Assembly (NCBI GenBank): GCA_002319955.1
Contig: DCJS01000006.1
Span: forward strand, 1-51,397
Length of the DNA: 51,397 bases
Direction of reading: 5' to 3'
Origin: Flavobacteriales bacterium UBA1694
GTDB lineage: Bacteria > Bacteroidota > Bacteroidia > Flavobacteriales > Weeksellaceae
Notes under the pieces: generated by a model
The model's database searches: none
Told to the model about the DNA's origin: nothing
What the model saw: only the letters and a program-made list of their open reading frames with translations
Position numbers and translations under genes: made by a program
Part shown: positions 32,988 to 41,476 of the stretch, one piece after another
Position numbering within the stretch: the first letter of the stretch is position 1
How the letters are laid out: every line of letters begins with the position of its first letter

Positions 32988-33593
32988 ATGTTCACGGGAA
33001 TAATTGAAGCGCTTGGTCGGGTTGAAAAAATAGTTAGTGAGGGGCGCAATGTCAATTATACACTTAGCTCGCCTTTTACAAGCGAGTTAAAAATTGATCA
33101 AAGTGTGGCGCACGACGGCTGTTGTTTAACGGTAGTGGCCATTGAAGAAAATCAGTATGTAGTAAATGCCATTGATGAAACCTTAGCAAAAACAAAACTT
33201 GCAGACTGGAAAGTGGGCACGGAGGTTAATCTAGAGCGCTGTACAATGTTAGGGGCTCGGCTTGATGGCCATATTGTGCAGGGGCATGTTGACCAAGTGG
33301 GAACGGTTGCTGCAATCGAGATGCTTGAAGGAAGTTATTTGGTGACCATTGACTATGAAGATGCTTTTGGGTTTGTTACCGTAGCGCAGGGGTCAATTAC
33401 CGTAAATGGAATAAGTTTAACCGTCGCTCGAAGTGAGAAAACAAGGTTTTCGATCGCCCTAATTCCCTATACTTGGGAGTTCACAACCATGAAATCTTTG
33501 GCGGTGGGTCATAAAGTAAATCTTGAATTCGATATCATTGGAAAATACGTGACCAAATTAATGATGGGAAAGAATGCCACTAAGCAAATATAA
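32988..33593 (+). CDS. ribE: Riboflavin synthase subunit alpha
   Basis: Dismutates two 6,7-dimethyl-8-ribityllumazine molecules to riboflavin. The 201-residue length matches two tandem lumazine-binding domains: MFTGIIEALGRVEKI with HDGCCLTVV in the first, and GHIVQGHVDQVGTV with GSITVNGISLTV in the second. No FMN riboswitch-like leader is present in the 58-base upstream gap. Its last 20 bases overlap the histidine kinase gene. Confidence 0.96.
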   Translation: MFTGIIEALGRVEKIVSEGRNVNYTLSSPFTSELKIDQSVAHDGCCLTVVAIEENQYVVNAIDETLAKTKLADWKVGTEVNLERCTMLGARLDGHIVQGHVDQVGTVAAIEMLEGSYLVTIDYEDAFGFVTVAQGSITVNGISLTVARSEKTRFSIALIPYTWEFTTMKSLAVGHKVNLEFDIIGKYVTKLMMGKNATKQI

Positions 33594-35028
33594 AGGATAC
33601 AGTTTACGCAATCGGGTCTTTTGGGGCTTTATGATTGTGTGTTTGATTAGCAGTGGTGCCTCATCAATTCTTTCTTTTTGGCTGCTTGAAAAAAATGCAG
33701 TTGAGCAAAACCTCACCGATCAGCAAGCGAAATCGGATGCCCTTATGGCTTCACTTGATTATGCCGTTAGTCACGAACAATTAGAATCGAAAGATTTACC
33801 ACGCGTTCTAGGCAATAAGATCTATGAAATTTCTGATATTAATAAAGCAGATGTTATCATATACGATTTGAAAGGTGAGTACCTCGTGTCCAACAAAGAC
33901 AGTGAGCGGGTGAAAAATGAACGTTTGCCTTTAATGATTTTAAATGACGTGCTTAAATCCGACCGTCGGGTAGATTTCACGACGTTTAATGAAAGTCTTC
34001 AGGCCAATGTCGTTTCGTCCTACATGATTCTAAAAAACAATACCCTTGAGCCTATTGGCATTGTTTACTTTCCTTATTACCATAGTGATTCGGTGTATCT
34101 AAGCGTCGTTTTTAATTACGCAAAGTACATTTTGATTGTCAATATTTTTATTATTCTACTCTCGATGTGGCTGAGTTGGGCGGTTTCAAAAAATTTAACA
34201 AAAGCACTGACTAAATTCTCGGAGTTAATTAACAAGCTGACTTTATTTGATAAAGATCTTAAGCCGATTCGGTATTATAAGAATGATGAGCTCAGCTCCT
34301 TGGTGAAATCGTACAATAAGATGATTCTTAAAATCCAAGAGCAAAAAGAGCGGCTTTCCTTTACGGAGAAGGAACGAGCCTGGCGAGAAATGGCAAAACA
34401 AGTGGCTCACGAGGTTAAAAACCCGCTGACTCCGATGAAGCTGACGATCCAAAATTTCCGTCGAAAATTCGACCCCAACGATCCTGATATTGTTGAGAAA
34501 GTAGACAAGATGAGCGATTCCGTTGTGGAACAAATCGATCTGGTCGCCACAGTGGCTTCCGCATTTTCTCAATTCGCTCAGCTTCCCGACAAACACGATG
34601 AAGAGATCAATCTCAATCGGGAAATTCAAAGCATTATCCGCATCTTTAATGACGATAATATTTTCGTGCACGCGAACCGAGAGGACATCCAAATCATGAT
34701 GGACCGAATCTACCTCAACAGAATTGTTACAAACCTTATTACCAATGCAAGGCAAGCGGCCGATGAGGGCCGAAAATCAATCATAAATGTTGATATAGAA
34801 CAGATCCAAAAACGTATTACCATTTCGGTGGAAGACAATGGGATAGGCATTGCTGAGGAGATGTTTGAGCGCATTTTTGAGCCCAACTTTACGTCAAAAA
34901 ATTCAGGAATGGGACTTGGTCTTACCATGGTGCGTAGAATGATAGAGGAATACAAAGGGGAGATTCATGTGCGCTCTGAACTTGGAAAAGGGAGCCGCTT
35001 CATTGTGACTTTGCCAACCAATTTGTAA
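33574..35028 (+). CDS. Sensor histidine kinase, NtrY-like
   Basis: A 484-residue membrane histidine kinase. Two transmembrane helices (about residues 17-38 and 183-208) flank an extracytoplasmic sensor domain of about 145 residues; then a HAMP-like linker, the H-box with phospho-acceptor His279 in AHEVKNPLTPMKLTI, N-box NLITNARQA, G1 VEDNGIGIAEEMF and G2 GMGLGLTM. The KNPLTP form of the H-box is typical of NtrY-like kinases. No response regulator is adjacent, so it is an orphan here. It overlaps ribE by 20 bases and the methyltransferase by one base. Confidence 0.93.
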   Translation: MPLSKYKGYSLRNRVFWGFMIVCLISSGASSILSFWLLEKNAVEQNLTDQQAKSDALMASLDYAVSHEQLESKDLPRVLGNKIYEISDINKADVIIYDLKGEYLVSNKDSERVKNERLPLMILNDVLKSDRRVDFTTFNESLQANVVSSYMILKNNTLEPIGIVYFPYYHSDSVYLSVVFNYAKYILIVNIFIILLSMWLSWAVSKNLTKALTKFSELINKLTLFDKDLKPIRYYKNDELSSLVKSYNKMILKIQEQKERLSFTEKERAWREMAKQVAHEVKNPLTPMKLTIQNFRRKFDPNDPDIVEKVDKMSDSVVEQIDLVATVASAFSQFAQLPDKHDEEINLNREIQSIIRIFNDDNIFVHANREDIQIMMDRIYLNRIVTNLITNARQAADEGRKSIINVDIEQIQKRITISVEDNGIGIAEEMFERIFEPNFTSKNSGMGLGLTMVRRMIEEYKGEIHVRSELGKGSRFIVTLPTNL

Positions 35029-35747
35029 TGAAACCTTTTCGTTTTAAAAAATTTGATATCGCGCAATCAAAGGCTGTGTTTCGGGTTGGAACTGACGCCG
35101 TACTGCTGGGTGCCATGGCTGAGGTAAGGGGAGCCAAAATCGCCCTAGAGGTCGGCTGCGGCACCGGTATAGTTGCTTTGATGCTAGCCCAAAGAAATCC
35201 CGATTTAAAAATTCATGCAATTGATATTTCACCCATGGCGGCCACCCTGGCGAGTGAAAATTTTCAGGCCTCTATTTTCAGTTCAAGATTGAGCGTGGCC
35301 TTAGCAGATTTCACAAAGCTTCCTATGGAGCAGTCCTACGATTTAATTGTGTCGAATCCGCCTTACTTTGCCCCGAACGACTCAGAAAAGGACCGTGTGG
35401 CGCGTCAGACTCTCGAATTAAATTTTGAGGGATTAGTTCGAAGTGCTGCAAAACATTTGGCTTCTGAGGGAATACTAAGTGTTGTGCTCCCAAACCAATT
35501 TAAAGATGATTTTGTGAGCCTCGCTCAGGAGCAAGGGCTTTTTCTAGTGCGGTGCATCGCCATACAAGGAATTTCGGGCGGCGATACCGTTCGTGTGATT
35601 TTAGAGTTTCAATTTCGTAAAGCGCCGATTTTGAATCAGGAGTTTACGATTGAATCAAGCCCAAGGGTCTATTCTGAGGCGTATTTAGAATTGACTAAGG
35701 CGTTTCATGAGTTTTCTCCAAATTCTCGTCATGGAAAACCTTTATAG
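35028..35747 (+). CDS. tRNA1(Val) (adenine(37)-N6)-methyltransferase family (TrmN6/YfiC-like)
   Basis: A 239-residue class I SAM methyltransferase. The SAM motif ALEVGCGTGIVALMLAQ (residues 40-56) and the catalytic N110-PPY motif of N6-adenine methyltransferases are visible, and the FKKFDIAQSKAVFRVGTDAVLLGAMA start is typical of the TrmN6 family. In E. coli that enzyme modifies A37 of tRNA1-Val; the substrate here is inferred. Its ATG overlaps the kinase stop codon (TAATG), indicating translational coupling. Confidence 0.9.
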   Translation: MKPFRFKKFDIAQSKAVFRVGTDAVLLGAMAEVRGAKIALEVGCGTGIVALMLAQRNPDLKIHAIDISPMAATLASENFQASIFSSRLSVALADFTKLPMEQSYDLIVSNPPYFAPNDSEKDRVARQTLELNFEGLVRSAAKHLASEGILSVVLPNQFKDDFVSLAQEQGLFLVRCIAIQGISGGDTVRVILEFQFRKAPILNQEFTIESSPRVYSEAYLELTKAFHEFSPNSRHGKPL

Positions 35748-35786
35748 GCGTTCCAGTCTCATGCGAAATTGAGGGCTCTGATGCTT

Positions 35787-36500
35787 TTAGTTTTCGAAAA
35801 GTTCGGTGGTGTCCATTACCGTGAGCTCGCCGTCCTCGCACTTAATTGCTTCCCCAGGAAAATTCTGAATCATGTGGTAGTCATGCGTAGCCATTACGAC
35901 GGCCGAATTGTTTTCCATTGCAACGCGTTTTAGAAGCGTCATAATCTCATTTGAAGTTTCTGGATCTAAGTTTCCTGTCGGTTCGTCAGCAAGGATAAGT
36001 TGCGGGTGGTTTAATAAGGCCCGTGCAATAGCAACCCGTTGCTGTTCTCCACCCGAGAGTTCATGGGGCATTTTATGCTTTTTGCTCTTCATGCCAACAC
36101 TGCTAAGGACCTCGTCTATACGGTCTTGAATTGCCGCTTGCTCTTTCCAACCCGTGGCTTGGAGAACAAATTTTAGATTCCGCTCAACGGTCCTGTCTGA
36201 TAGTAATTGAAAGTCTTGAAAGACGATGCCAAGTTTTCTTCTAAGGTCTGGGATTTGGGACATTTTAAGTTCCTCCAAATTGAATCCTGCCACATTGCCT
36301 TGTCCTTGTTGAAGTGGAATGTGCCCGTAAAGGGTCTTAAGTAGTGAGCTTTTTCCTGACCCCGTTTTTCCAATTAGGTAGCAGAACCTCCCTTTCTTTA
36401 TATTAAGGTTGACGTTGGATAAAACCGTGAAGCTTTTCTGCGCAATTCGTGCGCGACTAAGACTAATGATGTTGTCTCCGGATAGGTTGCTGTGTGGCAT
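35787..36500 (-). CDS. ftsE: ABC transporter ATP-binding protein, FtsE-like
   Basis: An ATPase of 237 residues from the ATG at 36500 (MPHSNLSGDN); the frame continues to 36539. Walker A GKTGSGKS (44-51), Q-loop FQDFQLLSD, signature LSGGEQQRVAIARALL and Walker B LILADEPTGNLDPET are intact. The sequence style matches FtsE, which with FtsX regulates peptidoglycan hydrolysis at the septum. ftsX is not in the window, as is usual in this phylum where the two are unlinked. A LolD/MacB-type ATPase is the alternative. Confidence 0.85.
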   Translation of the reverse strand: MPHSNLSGDNIISLSRARIAQKSFTVLSNVNLNIKKGRFCYLIGKTGSGKSSLLKTLYGHIPLQQGQGNVAGFNLEELKMSQIPDLRRKLGIVFQDFQLLSDRTVERNLKFVLQATGWKEQAAIQDRIDEVLSSVGMKSKKHKMPHELSGGEQQRVAIARALLNHPQLILADEPTGNLDPETSNEIMTLLKRVAMENNSAVVMATHDYHMIQNFPGEAIKCEDGELTVMDTTELFEN

Positions 36501-36595
36501 TTTTATACTGGGGATAAGGTTTATAACTTGAAGAGTCAAAAATAGAGAAAACTTCTAAGTTTATTCTAGTTTTTAGGAAAAATTAACAACAAAAA

Positions 36596-36623
36596 ATGCC
36601 TGAAAAATTTCTTTTTCAAGCAT
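36596..36623 (-). terminator. Terminator after rpmH
   Basis: ATGC-x-TGAAAAA pairs with TTTTTCA-x-GCAT (one mismatch) at 36596-36623. On the minus strand a T-rich run follows, 22 bases past the rpmH stop. Confidence 0.65.
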
Positions 36624-36645
36624 AAGTATGGGGATAACTGAAGAA

Positions 36646-36804
36646 TTATCTTTTTGCGCGAGCCGAGCTAACGCTCAAACTCTTTCTTCCTTTAGCTCTT
36701 CTTGCAGCTAAGATTCTTCTACCGTTTGGTGTAGACATTCTTTCTCTGAAACCGTGCTTGTTTCTTTTCTTTCTCTCTGATGGTTGGAATGTTCTTTTGC
36801 TCAT
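36646..36804 (-). CDS. rpmH: 50S ribosomal protein L34
   Basis: A 52-residue L34 read on the minus strand: it starts MSKRTFQPSERKKRNKHGFR, continues with MSTPNGRRILAARRAKGRKS and ends SVSSARAKR before TAA. Length and sequence are those of Bacteroidetes L34. It is monocistronic here, between a strong promoter and a hairpin; rnpA, the usual neighbour in other phyla, is not present. Confidence 0.97.
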   Translation of the reverse strand: MSKRTFQPSERKKRNKHGFRERMSTPNGRRILAARRAKGRKSLSVSSARAKR

Positions 36805-36848
36805 GTCTAATATCTTTAGTGTAAAACTATCTCTTGTTTTTCAGAATG

Positions 36849-36879
36849 CAAAAATACAAATTATTTTAACCCCTACAAA
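36849..36879 (-). promoter_or_regulatory. Promoter of rpmH
   Basis: On the minus strand TTTG (36879-36876), a 19-base spacer and TATTTTTG (36856-36849). This exactly matches the Bacteroidetes consensus and leaves a leader of about 40 bases before rpmH. Confidence 0.75.
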
Positions 36880-37001
36880 CTTTATTTGGAAAAAAGAACG
36901 TTTTAAAAGCATCCGATCGCAAAGTTCACTTTTCAACAGCGCGCACACGTTTTTCCATCAGACTCCTGTGGCTATGAGAGAGGCTTAATGCTGAAAAATC
37001 T

Positions 37002-37009
37002 TACCTTTG
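37002..37009 (+). promoter_or_regulatory. -7 box for the DHH phosphoesterase gene
   Basis: TACCTTTG lies 16 bases before the ATG at 37026. Transcription would start near 37016, which rules out the TTG at 37017 as a practical start codon. Confidence 0.5.
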
Positions 37010-37025
37010 TAAAAAATTGACTTAT

Positions 37026-38033
37026 ATGTTTTCACCCTCAGAGCTTCTAGATATTCATAACCTTTTAACGTCCGAGCGCAAAGTTGTCATCCTAACGCAT
37101 TATAACCCAGATGGTGATGCTATTGGGTCGTCACTGGGATTGCAGCATTTCTTACGAGCACGTGGTGTGGAAGCAGAAATCGTGGTGCCAAATGACTTTC
37201 CGAGGTTTTTGAAGTGGATGCCTGAGTCGCGCAAAATTACAATTGCAGATTATAAAAGAAAAAAAGCGTGGGAACTCATCGATCAGGCTGAGGTCCTATT
37301 TGCTTTGGATTTTAACGCCTCGCATCGGCTTGGGGCACTCGTGGGGCCCTGGTTAGACCGCGCCAAGGGGGTGAAGATTTTAATTGACCACCACCAGCAG
37401 CCCGATGCCTTTGATTTTGTGTATTCGGATACTCAGGTGCCGGCAACCTCACAAATGGTTTACCATTTTATAGCGGCTTTAGACCAGGAAGAATTGATTA
37501 ACGCTCAAGTTGCCCAATGTCTTTATTGTGGAATTATGACCGACACAGGTGGGTTTAGATTTCGTTCTACGAGCGCGACGACCCACCGAATTGTGGCCAA
37601 TTTAATTGAGAATGGCGCTGATCCGGCGGCTATTACAAGTCAGACCTGGGATACCAATACGCTCACTCGGTTAAAGCTTTTAGCCTTAGTTCTAGGCCGC
37701 ATGGAAGTGGTCAAAGAGGGGCAGGTTGCGATACTGTACTTAACGCGAGAAGAACTTAAATCCTATGGCTTTGAAAAAGGGGATACGGAAGGGTTCGTTA
37801 ACTATGGGCTAAGTATTCTAGGCTCTAAGGTAGCGGCGTTCTTTATGGAAGATTTGTTTGAAGACTTTATTAAAATTTCATTCCGCTCAAAAGACGACGT
37901 GGATGTCAACCAATTTGCTCGCGCTCATTTTAACGGCGGCGGTCATATTAATGCGGCAGGCGGAAAATACGATAAAGACATCCAGTCTACCATTAATGAT
38001 TTTAAAGAGTTAGTTCTTGCCAGTAACTGGTAA
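37026..38033 (+). CDS. DHH/DHHA1 phosphoesterase, NrnA-like
   Basis: A 335-residue enzyme of the NrnA type, which degrades short oligoribonucleotides and can dephosphorylate pAp. The metal-binding motifs are in order: THYNPDGDAIGSSLG (residues 24-38), ALDFN, LIDHHQQP (the DHH motif), MTDTGGFRF, and the DHHA1 GGGHINAAGG at the end. I start it at the ATG at 37026; a TTG three codons earlier coincides with the predicted transcription start. Its stop codon abuts the stop of the convergent hydrolase gene. Confidence 0.93.
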   Translation: MFSPSELLDIHNLLTSERKVVILTHYNPDGDAIGSSLGLQHFLRARGVEAEIVVPNDFPRFLKWMPESRKITIADYKRKKAWELIDQAEVLFALDFNASHRLGALVGPWLDRAKGVKILIDHHQQPDAFDFVYSDTQVPATSQMVYHFIAALDQEELINAQVAQCLYCGIMTDTGGFRFRSTSATTHRIVANLIENGADPAAITSQTWDTNTLTRLKLLALVLGRMEVVKEGQVAILYLTREELKSYGFEKGDTEGFVNYGLSILGSKVAAFFMEDLFEDFIKISFRSKDDVDVNQFARAHFNGGGHINAAGGKYDKDIQSTINDFKELVLASNW

Positions 38034-38804
38034 TTAGCTAGCCGTATTGCTTAGAAGTTCATGGTTAATCACAGCGGCGCAAAGCTCTGGGATTTCGAGG
38101 TGGCCATTATGGCCGCAATCTAGCATATAGGCTTTTAGTGAGCTTTTTAATGGAAGGTCTTTAAAAAGAGAATGTGAGTCGATAGCCCCGTCGTGACGCC
38201 CAAGAATTATGAGCACTTTTGAGTCCATTTCCTCGATTATGGAGCGGCGGTTCGGCCGTGCCATCATTCCTTTAACGCTCGCTAACACTCCCTCTACAGG
38301 GGTTTGTAGGGCCACTTCTTTTGCTAATTTAACTTCTGAGGCTAGCGCTTTTAATTCATAGGGACTAAAGAGTGGGGGAATTCCTGCTAGAGCATAAGCT
38401 TTGAAGTTTTCGGCGATGACGCGCAAGCTCCGCTCACGTTGGTCGCGTTTCTCGCGGCTGTCTGCAAAATAACTCGAAAAGAATAACGTTAAACTTTTTA
38501 AGTAGCTGGGGTAAAGTTCTGCAAAGGCTAGGGCTATATAGCCACCCATGGAATGTCCCAGAAGGTGCACGCGCGTGCACTGCAGGTGAATTAAAACTTC
38601 CATCACATCTTTGGCCATCACATCCATCGAATTGATTTCGTGCGCCACACTAGAATCGCCATGGCCTGCGAGATCGATTTTTATTAGCGTAAATTCTTCG
38701 CTCAGGTGGGTTTCCATTAATTGCCAAATACTTTGGCTTTCCATGAAACCATGCAAAAGGACTAGGGTCTGTGGGCCGTCTCCGTGTAGTGTGTAGTGAA
38801 GCAT
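38034..38804 (-). CDS. Alpha/beta hydrolase
   Basis: A 256-residue single-domain alpha/beta hydrolase. The oxyanion-hole VLLHGFMES, the nucleophile elbow GHSMGG (Ser85), a late acid-bearing LGRHDGAID and the final catalytic His in DCGHNGHLEIP are in place. The family covers esterases, thioesterases and C-C hydrolases, so the substrate is unknown. It is transcribed with the lipoprotein gene 11 bases upstream. Confidence 0.9.
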   Translation of the reverse strand: MLHYTLHGDGPQTLVLLHGFMESQSIWQLMETHLSEEFTLIKIDLAGHGDSSVAHEINSMDVMAKDVMEVLIHLQCTRVHLLGHSMGGYIALAFAELYPSYLKSLTLFFSSYFADSREKRDQRERSLRVIAENFKAYALAGIPPLFSPYELKALASEVKLAKEVALQTPVEGVLASVKGMMARPNRRSIIEEMDSKVLIILGRHDGAIDSHSLFKDLPLKSSLKAYMLDCGHNGHLEIPELCAAVINHELLSNTAS

Positions 38805-38815
38805 AAGGTAAGGGA

Positions 38816-39316
38816 TTATAAGTGGATATCAATATACTCTACAAATCCTTGGCCACCCACCTTATGTTGCAGTCGAAATTTCGGTTCTTTTCCTTCCTTC
38901 GTGAAGGTTGTTTTCCTTGGTCTTTCAAAATTCGTGGCGTTTATCCGTTGGGAAATGATTCCTTCAAAATTTAAATGTTTTGGGGAGACTTGGAGGATTT
39001 CACCTTGGATTTCGACATGATTAGACCCTTTTACAATTTTTCCTGAAACCTTATAGCGATCCCGACCAACCACCTCAAAATGGATAGGCCCCTTAAATTC
39101 CGTATCGAAATTGGAAAACGAGAGGGTGTGCGCTCCAGCAAGAGCTGGGTACCGGTTCATCTCATTTCGCTTTTGAATGCTGTCGTTTATTTTTTGTCTT
39201 TCTTGGTTTATCGAATCAATTCGAAGGTTTTCCATTTCAATTTTAGAAATTTTCGGTTCCTTTTGGCAGGCTATGACAAGTAGAATGAGCGAGGCTAGAA
39301 GCGTGGTTATTTTCAT
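38816..39316 (-). CDS. Hypothetical lipoprotein
   Basis: A putative 166-residue lipoprotein from the ATG at 39316 (MKITTLLASLILLVIACQKE; lipobox ending at Cys17); the frame extends to 39349 but those residues would spoil the signal peptide. After a charged helical stretch (about residues 20-52) there is a beta-rich domain (HTLSFSNFDTEFKGPIHFEV onward). I do not recognise the family. It lies 11 bases upstream of the alpha/beta hydrolase and downstream of dsbD. Confidence 0.75.
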   Translation of the reverse strand: MKITTLLASLILLVIACQKEPKISKIEMENLRIDSINQERQKINDSIQKRNEMNRYPALAGAHTLSFSNFDTEFKGPIHFEVVGRDRYKVSGKIVKGSNHVEIQGEILQVSPKHLNFEGIISQRINATNFERPRKTTFTKEGKEPKFRLQHKVGGQGFVEYIDIHL

Positions 39317-39329
39317 CACTGTTTTTTTC

Positions 39330-39365
39330 AAAGATAAAAAAAAGAGCACGACCTAGGTGTGCTCT
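39330..39365 (-). terminator. Terminator after dsbD
   Basis: AGAGCAC (39343-39349) pairs with GTGCTCT (39359-39365) across a nine-base loop, and on the minus strand a run of T follows. It lies 20 bases beyond the dsbD stop, overlapping the 5' side of the lipoprotein gene. Confidence 0.7.
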
Positions 39366-39385
39366 CTTTAGAAAATAAGTTGGGG

Positions 39386-41461
39386 TTATTTCATTTGCTT
39401 AAAATAATTAACGCCACATTCCAAGAATTTTTTAAACTCCTCTTTTGGCATATACCCTGAGATAGGGTGGTTTATCACCTCACCTTGTGGCGTAACCATC
39501 ACATAATGGGGTTGCGAGTTGTTATTGAAATTGATCTGTTGGAACAAACTCCAACGGTCCCCAATGGTTTTTATTTTTTTCATTTTACCGCCTCCCATAT
39601 CGATACGGGATTGTTGATCTTCAGGTAATTCTTCTTTATCGTCAATGTAAAGTGAGGCTAAAATAACGTCGTTTTGAAGGATCGGAAGGATATCAGGTTC
39701 AGTCCACACGAATTCCTCCATTTTTCGGCAGTTCTCACAGCCATAGCCTGTAAAATCAATGAGTATAGGCTTGTTGTGCTTTTGTGCCATTTCGATCGCT
39801 TTGAAGTAATCGTGCTCAGGGTGCATTCCAAGAATTCCATCGCCTTCCTTATGAAAATAGCTTACATTTAAGGGAGGAAGTATTCCAGAGAGCATTTGCA
39901 GTTTTGGACGCTCGGCAGGTACTAAACCTTGGACTAAGTAGATTAGGAACCCAATTCCTACGACCCCAAATAGTTTTCTTCCCAAGGAGATTTTTGCTTT
40001 TTTATCGTCGTGTGGAAATCGGATCTTTCCAAATAGATAAAGTACAAGCCCTAGAGTTATTAGGATCCAAAGGACAATGAATAATTCTCGTTTCAAAAAG
40101 AAGGTCTTGGAAACTAAATCGGCTTTGGAAAGGAATTTAAGTGCAAGCCCCACTTCAATAAATCCTAAAACAACTTTTACCGTATTCATCCACCCGCCAG
40201 ACTTTGGAAGACTTTGAAGGACTTGTGGGAACAAGGCAAGCAGTCCAAAGACAATTGCCCAGGCAAGACCAAAACCACCTAAAGCAAAGGTGAGAAGCAT
40301 TGGAACATTCGAGGAGCCTGTTACGGCACTACCAAGTAAGGACCCTAAAATTGGGCCTGTACAAGAGAACGACACAATCACCAGTGTTAAGGCCATAAAG
40401 AAGATGCCAATGAATCCTCCTGCTTCTTCGGCTTGTGAGGATTTATTTGCAATACTGCTTGGAAGCGTGATGTCGAAGTAACCAAAGAAACTAAAGGCGA
40501 AAACCATGAAAATCACGAAGAAGGATAGGTTTAGCCAAACGGAGGTCGATATTTGATTAAAAATGTTTCCCGCAATGCCGTCCACGATATGAAACGGAAC
40601 ACTTAATAAGACAAAAATCAAAAAGATAAAAAATCCGTAAAGGGCTGCATCTCGTTGGCCTTTGCCTTTGCTTTTTGCTCCTTTTGTAAAGAACGAAACG
40701 GTTAAAGGAATCATTGGAAACACGCACGGGGTTAAGAGCGCGATCATTCCGCCAATAAAGCCCAGTAGAAGGTAAGTCCAATAATTCTCATCGTAGGTTT
40801 TGATGGCACTTCCACAATCGGTCAAAGGGTTTTTATAGTCAATGGAGCTGACCTTAAGTTTGGAAGGGTCTAAAGTTGTGCCCACAGAGGGAGTGCTAAG
40901 TGGTGCTATTGCAGCCCCAAGCGTGTCCTGCTGCAAAACAGAGTCTGCCTGGTCTTCAGGCATCTGCTTTTCAAGCGCCAAATCAGTGCCAGCTGCTGCT
41001 GTGGCAGCGATTCGCTTCTCGAATTCAACGGTGTTAGGCGCTAGACAGACCCGGTCATCACAAGTCTGGTAAGTGAACTCAGCCACGATGGTTGCGGCTT
41101 TATTTGGGTTTTTTAATTTAAATTTTTGTTTGAATTGTGCTTTGTTTGAATAGTACACAATTTGAGTTCCAAAGGCTTCGGAAAATTCGTCAAATTTTTT
41201 ACCGATTTCGCGCACGCCGCCAACGAGCTCTATACCCTCTGGTGAAGATACAATGAGTTCAGTCGGAATTCCAGAATCTGGTGGTAAATCTTTTGAGTAA
41301 ATATGCCAGTTCGGTTCTAGGGTTGCCGAAAGTGTGGCCTCATAGAGATTGTCCCCTAAGGTTTCGATGTTGAATTTCAGTGTTACTGGATCTTTGATCT
41401 GTCCAGATACAGTAGTTAAAATAAAGGTCAGTACAAGTGTGAACCAAGTTTTTAATTGCAT
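39386..41461 (-). CDS. dsbD: Thiol:disulfide interchange protein DsbD
   Basis: Carries electrons from cytoplasmic thioredoxin to periplasmic oxidoreductases. The 691-residue protein has a signal peptide, an N-terminal DsbD-alpha immunoglobulin-like domain with the cysteine pair in TCDDRVCLAP, a membrane core of about eight helices holding LLTPCVFPMIPL and SFSCTGPILG (the two redox cysteines), and a C-terminal thioredoxin domain with C575-E-N-C578. The domain order is complete. It probably supplies reductant for cytochrome c maturation or isomerases. A terminator follows; tilS lies 15 bases upstream on the same strand. Confidence 0.95.
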   Translation of the reverse strand: MQLKTWFTLVLTFILTTVSGQIKDPVTLKFNIETLGDNLYEATLSATLEPNWHIYSKDLPPDSGIPTELIVSSPEGIELVGGVREIGKKFDEFSEAFGTQIVYYSNKAQFKQKFKLKNPNKAATIVAEFTYQTCDDRVCLAPNTVEFEKRIAATAAAGTDLALEKQMPEDQADSVLQQDTLGAAIAPLSTPSVGTTLDPSKLKVSSIDYKNPLTDCGSAIKTYDENYWTYLLLGFIGGMIALLTPCVFPMIPLTVSFFTKGAKSKGKGQRDAALYGFFIFLIFVLLSVPFHIVDGIAGNIFNQISTSVWLNLSFFVIFMVFAFSFFGYFDITLPSSIANKSSQAEEAGGFIGIFFMALTLVIVSFSCTGPILGSLLGSAVTGSSNVPMLLTFALGGFGLAWAIVFGLLALFPQVLQSLPKSGGWMNTVKVVLGFIEVGLALKFLSKADLVSKTFFLKRELFIVLWILITLGLVLYLFGKIRFPHDDKKAKISLGRKLFGVVGIGFLIYLVQGLVPAERPKLQMLSGILPPLNVSYFHKEGDGILGMHPEHDYFKAIEMAQKHNKPILIDFTGYGCENCRKMEEFVWTEPDILPILQNDVILASLYIDDKEELPEDQQSRIDMGGGKMKKIKTIGDRWSLFQQINFNNNSQPHYVMVTPQGEVINHPISGYMPKEEFKKFLECGVNYFKQMK

Positions 41462-41476
41462 GTTCGTAGTTTGGAT

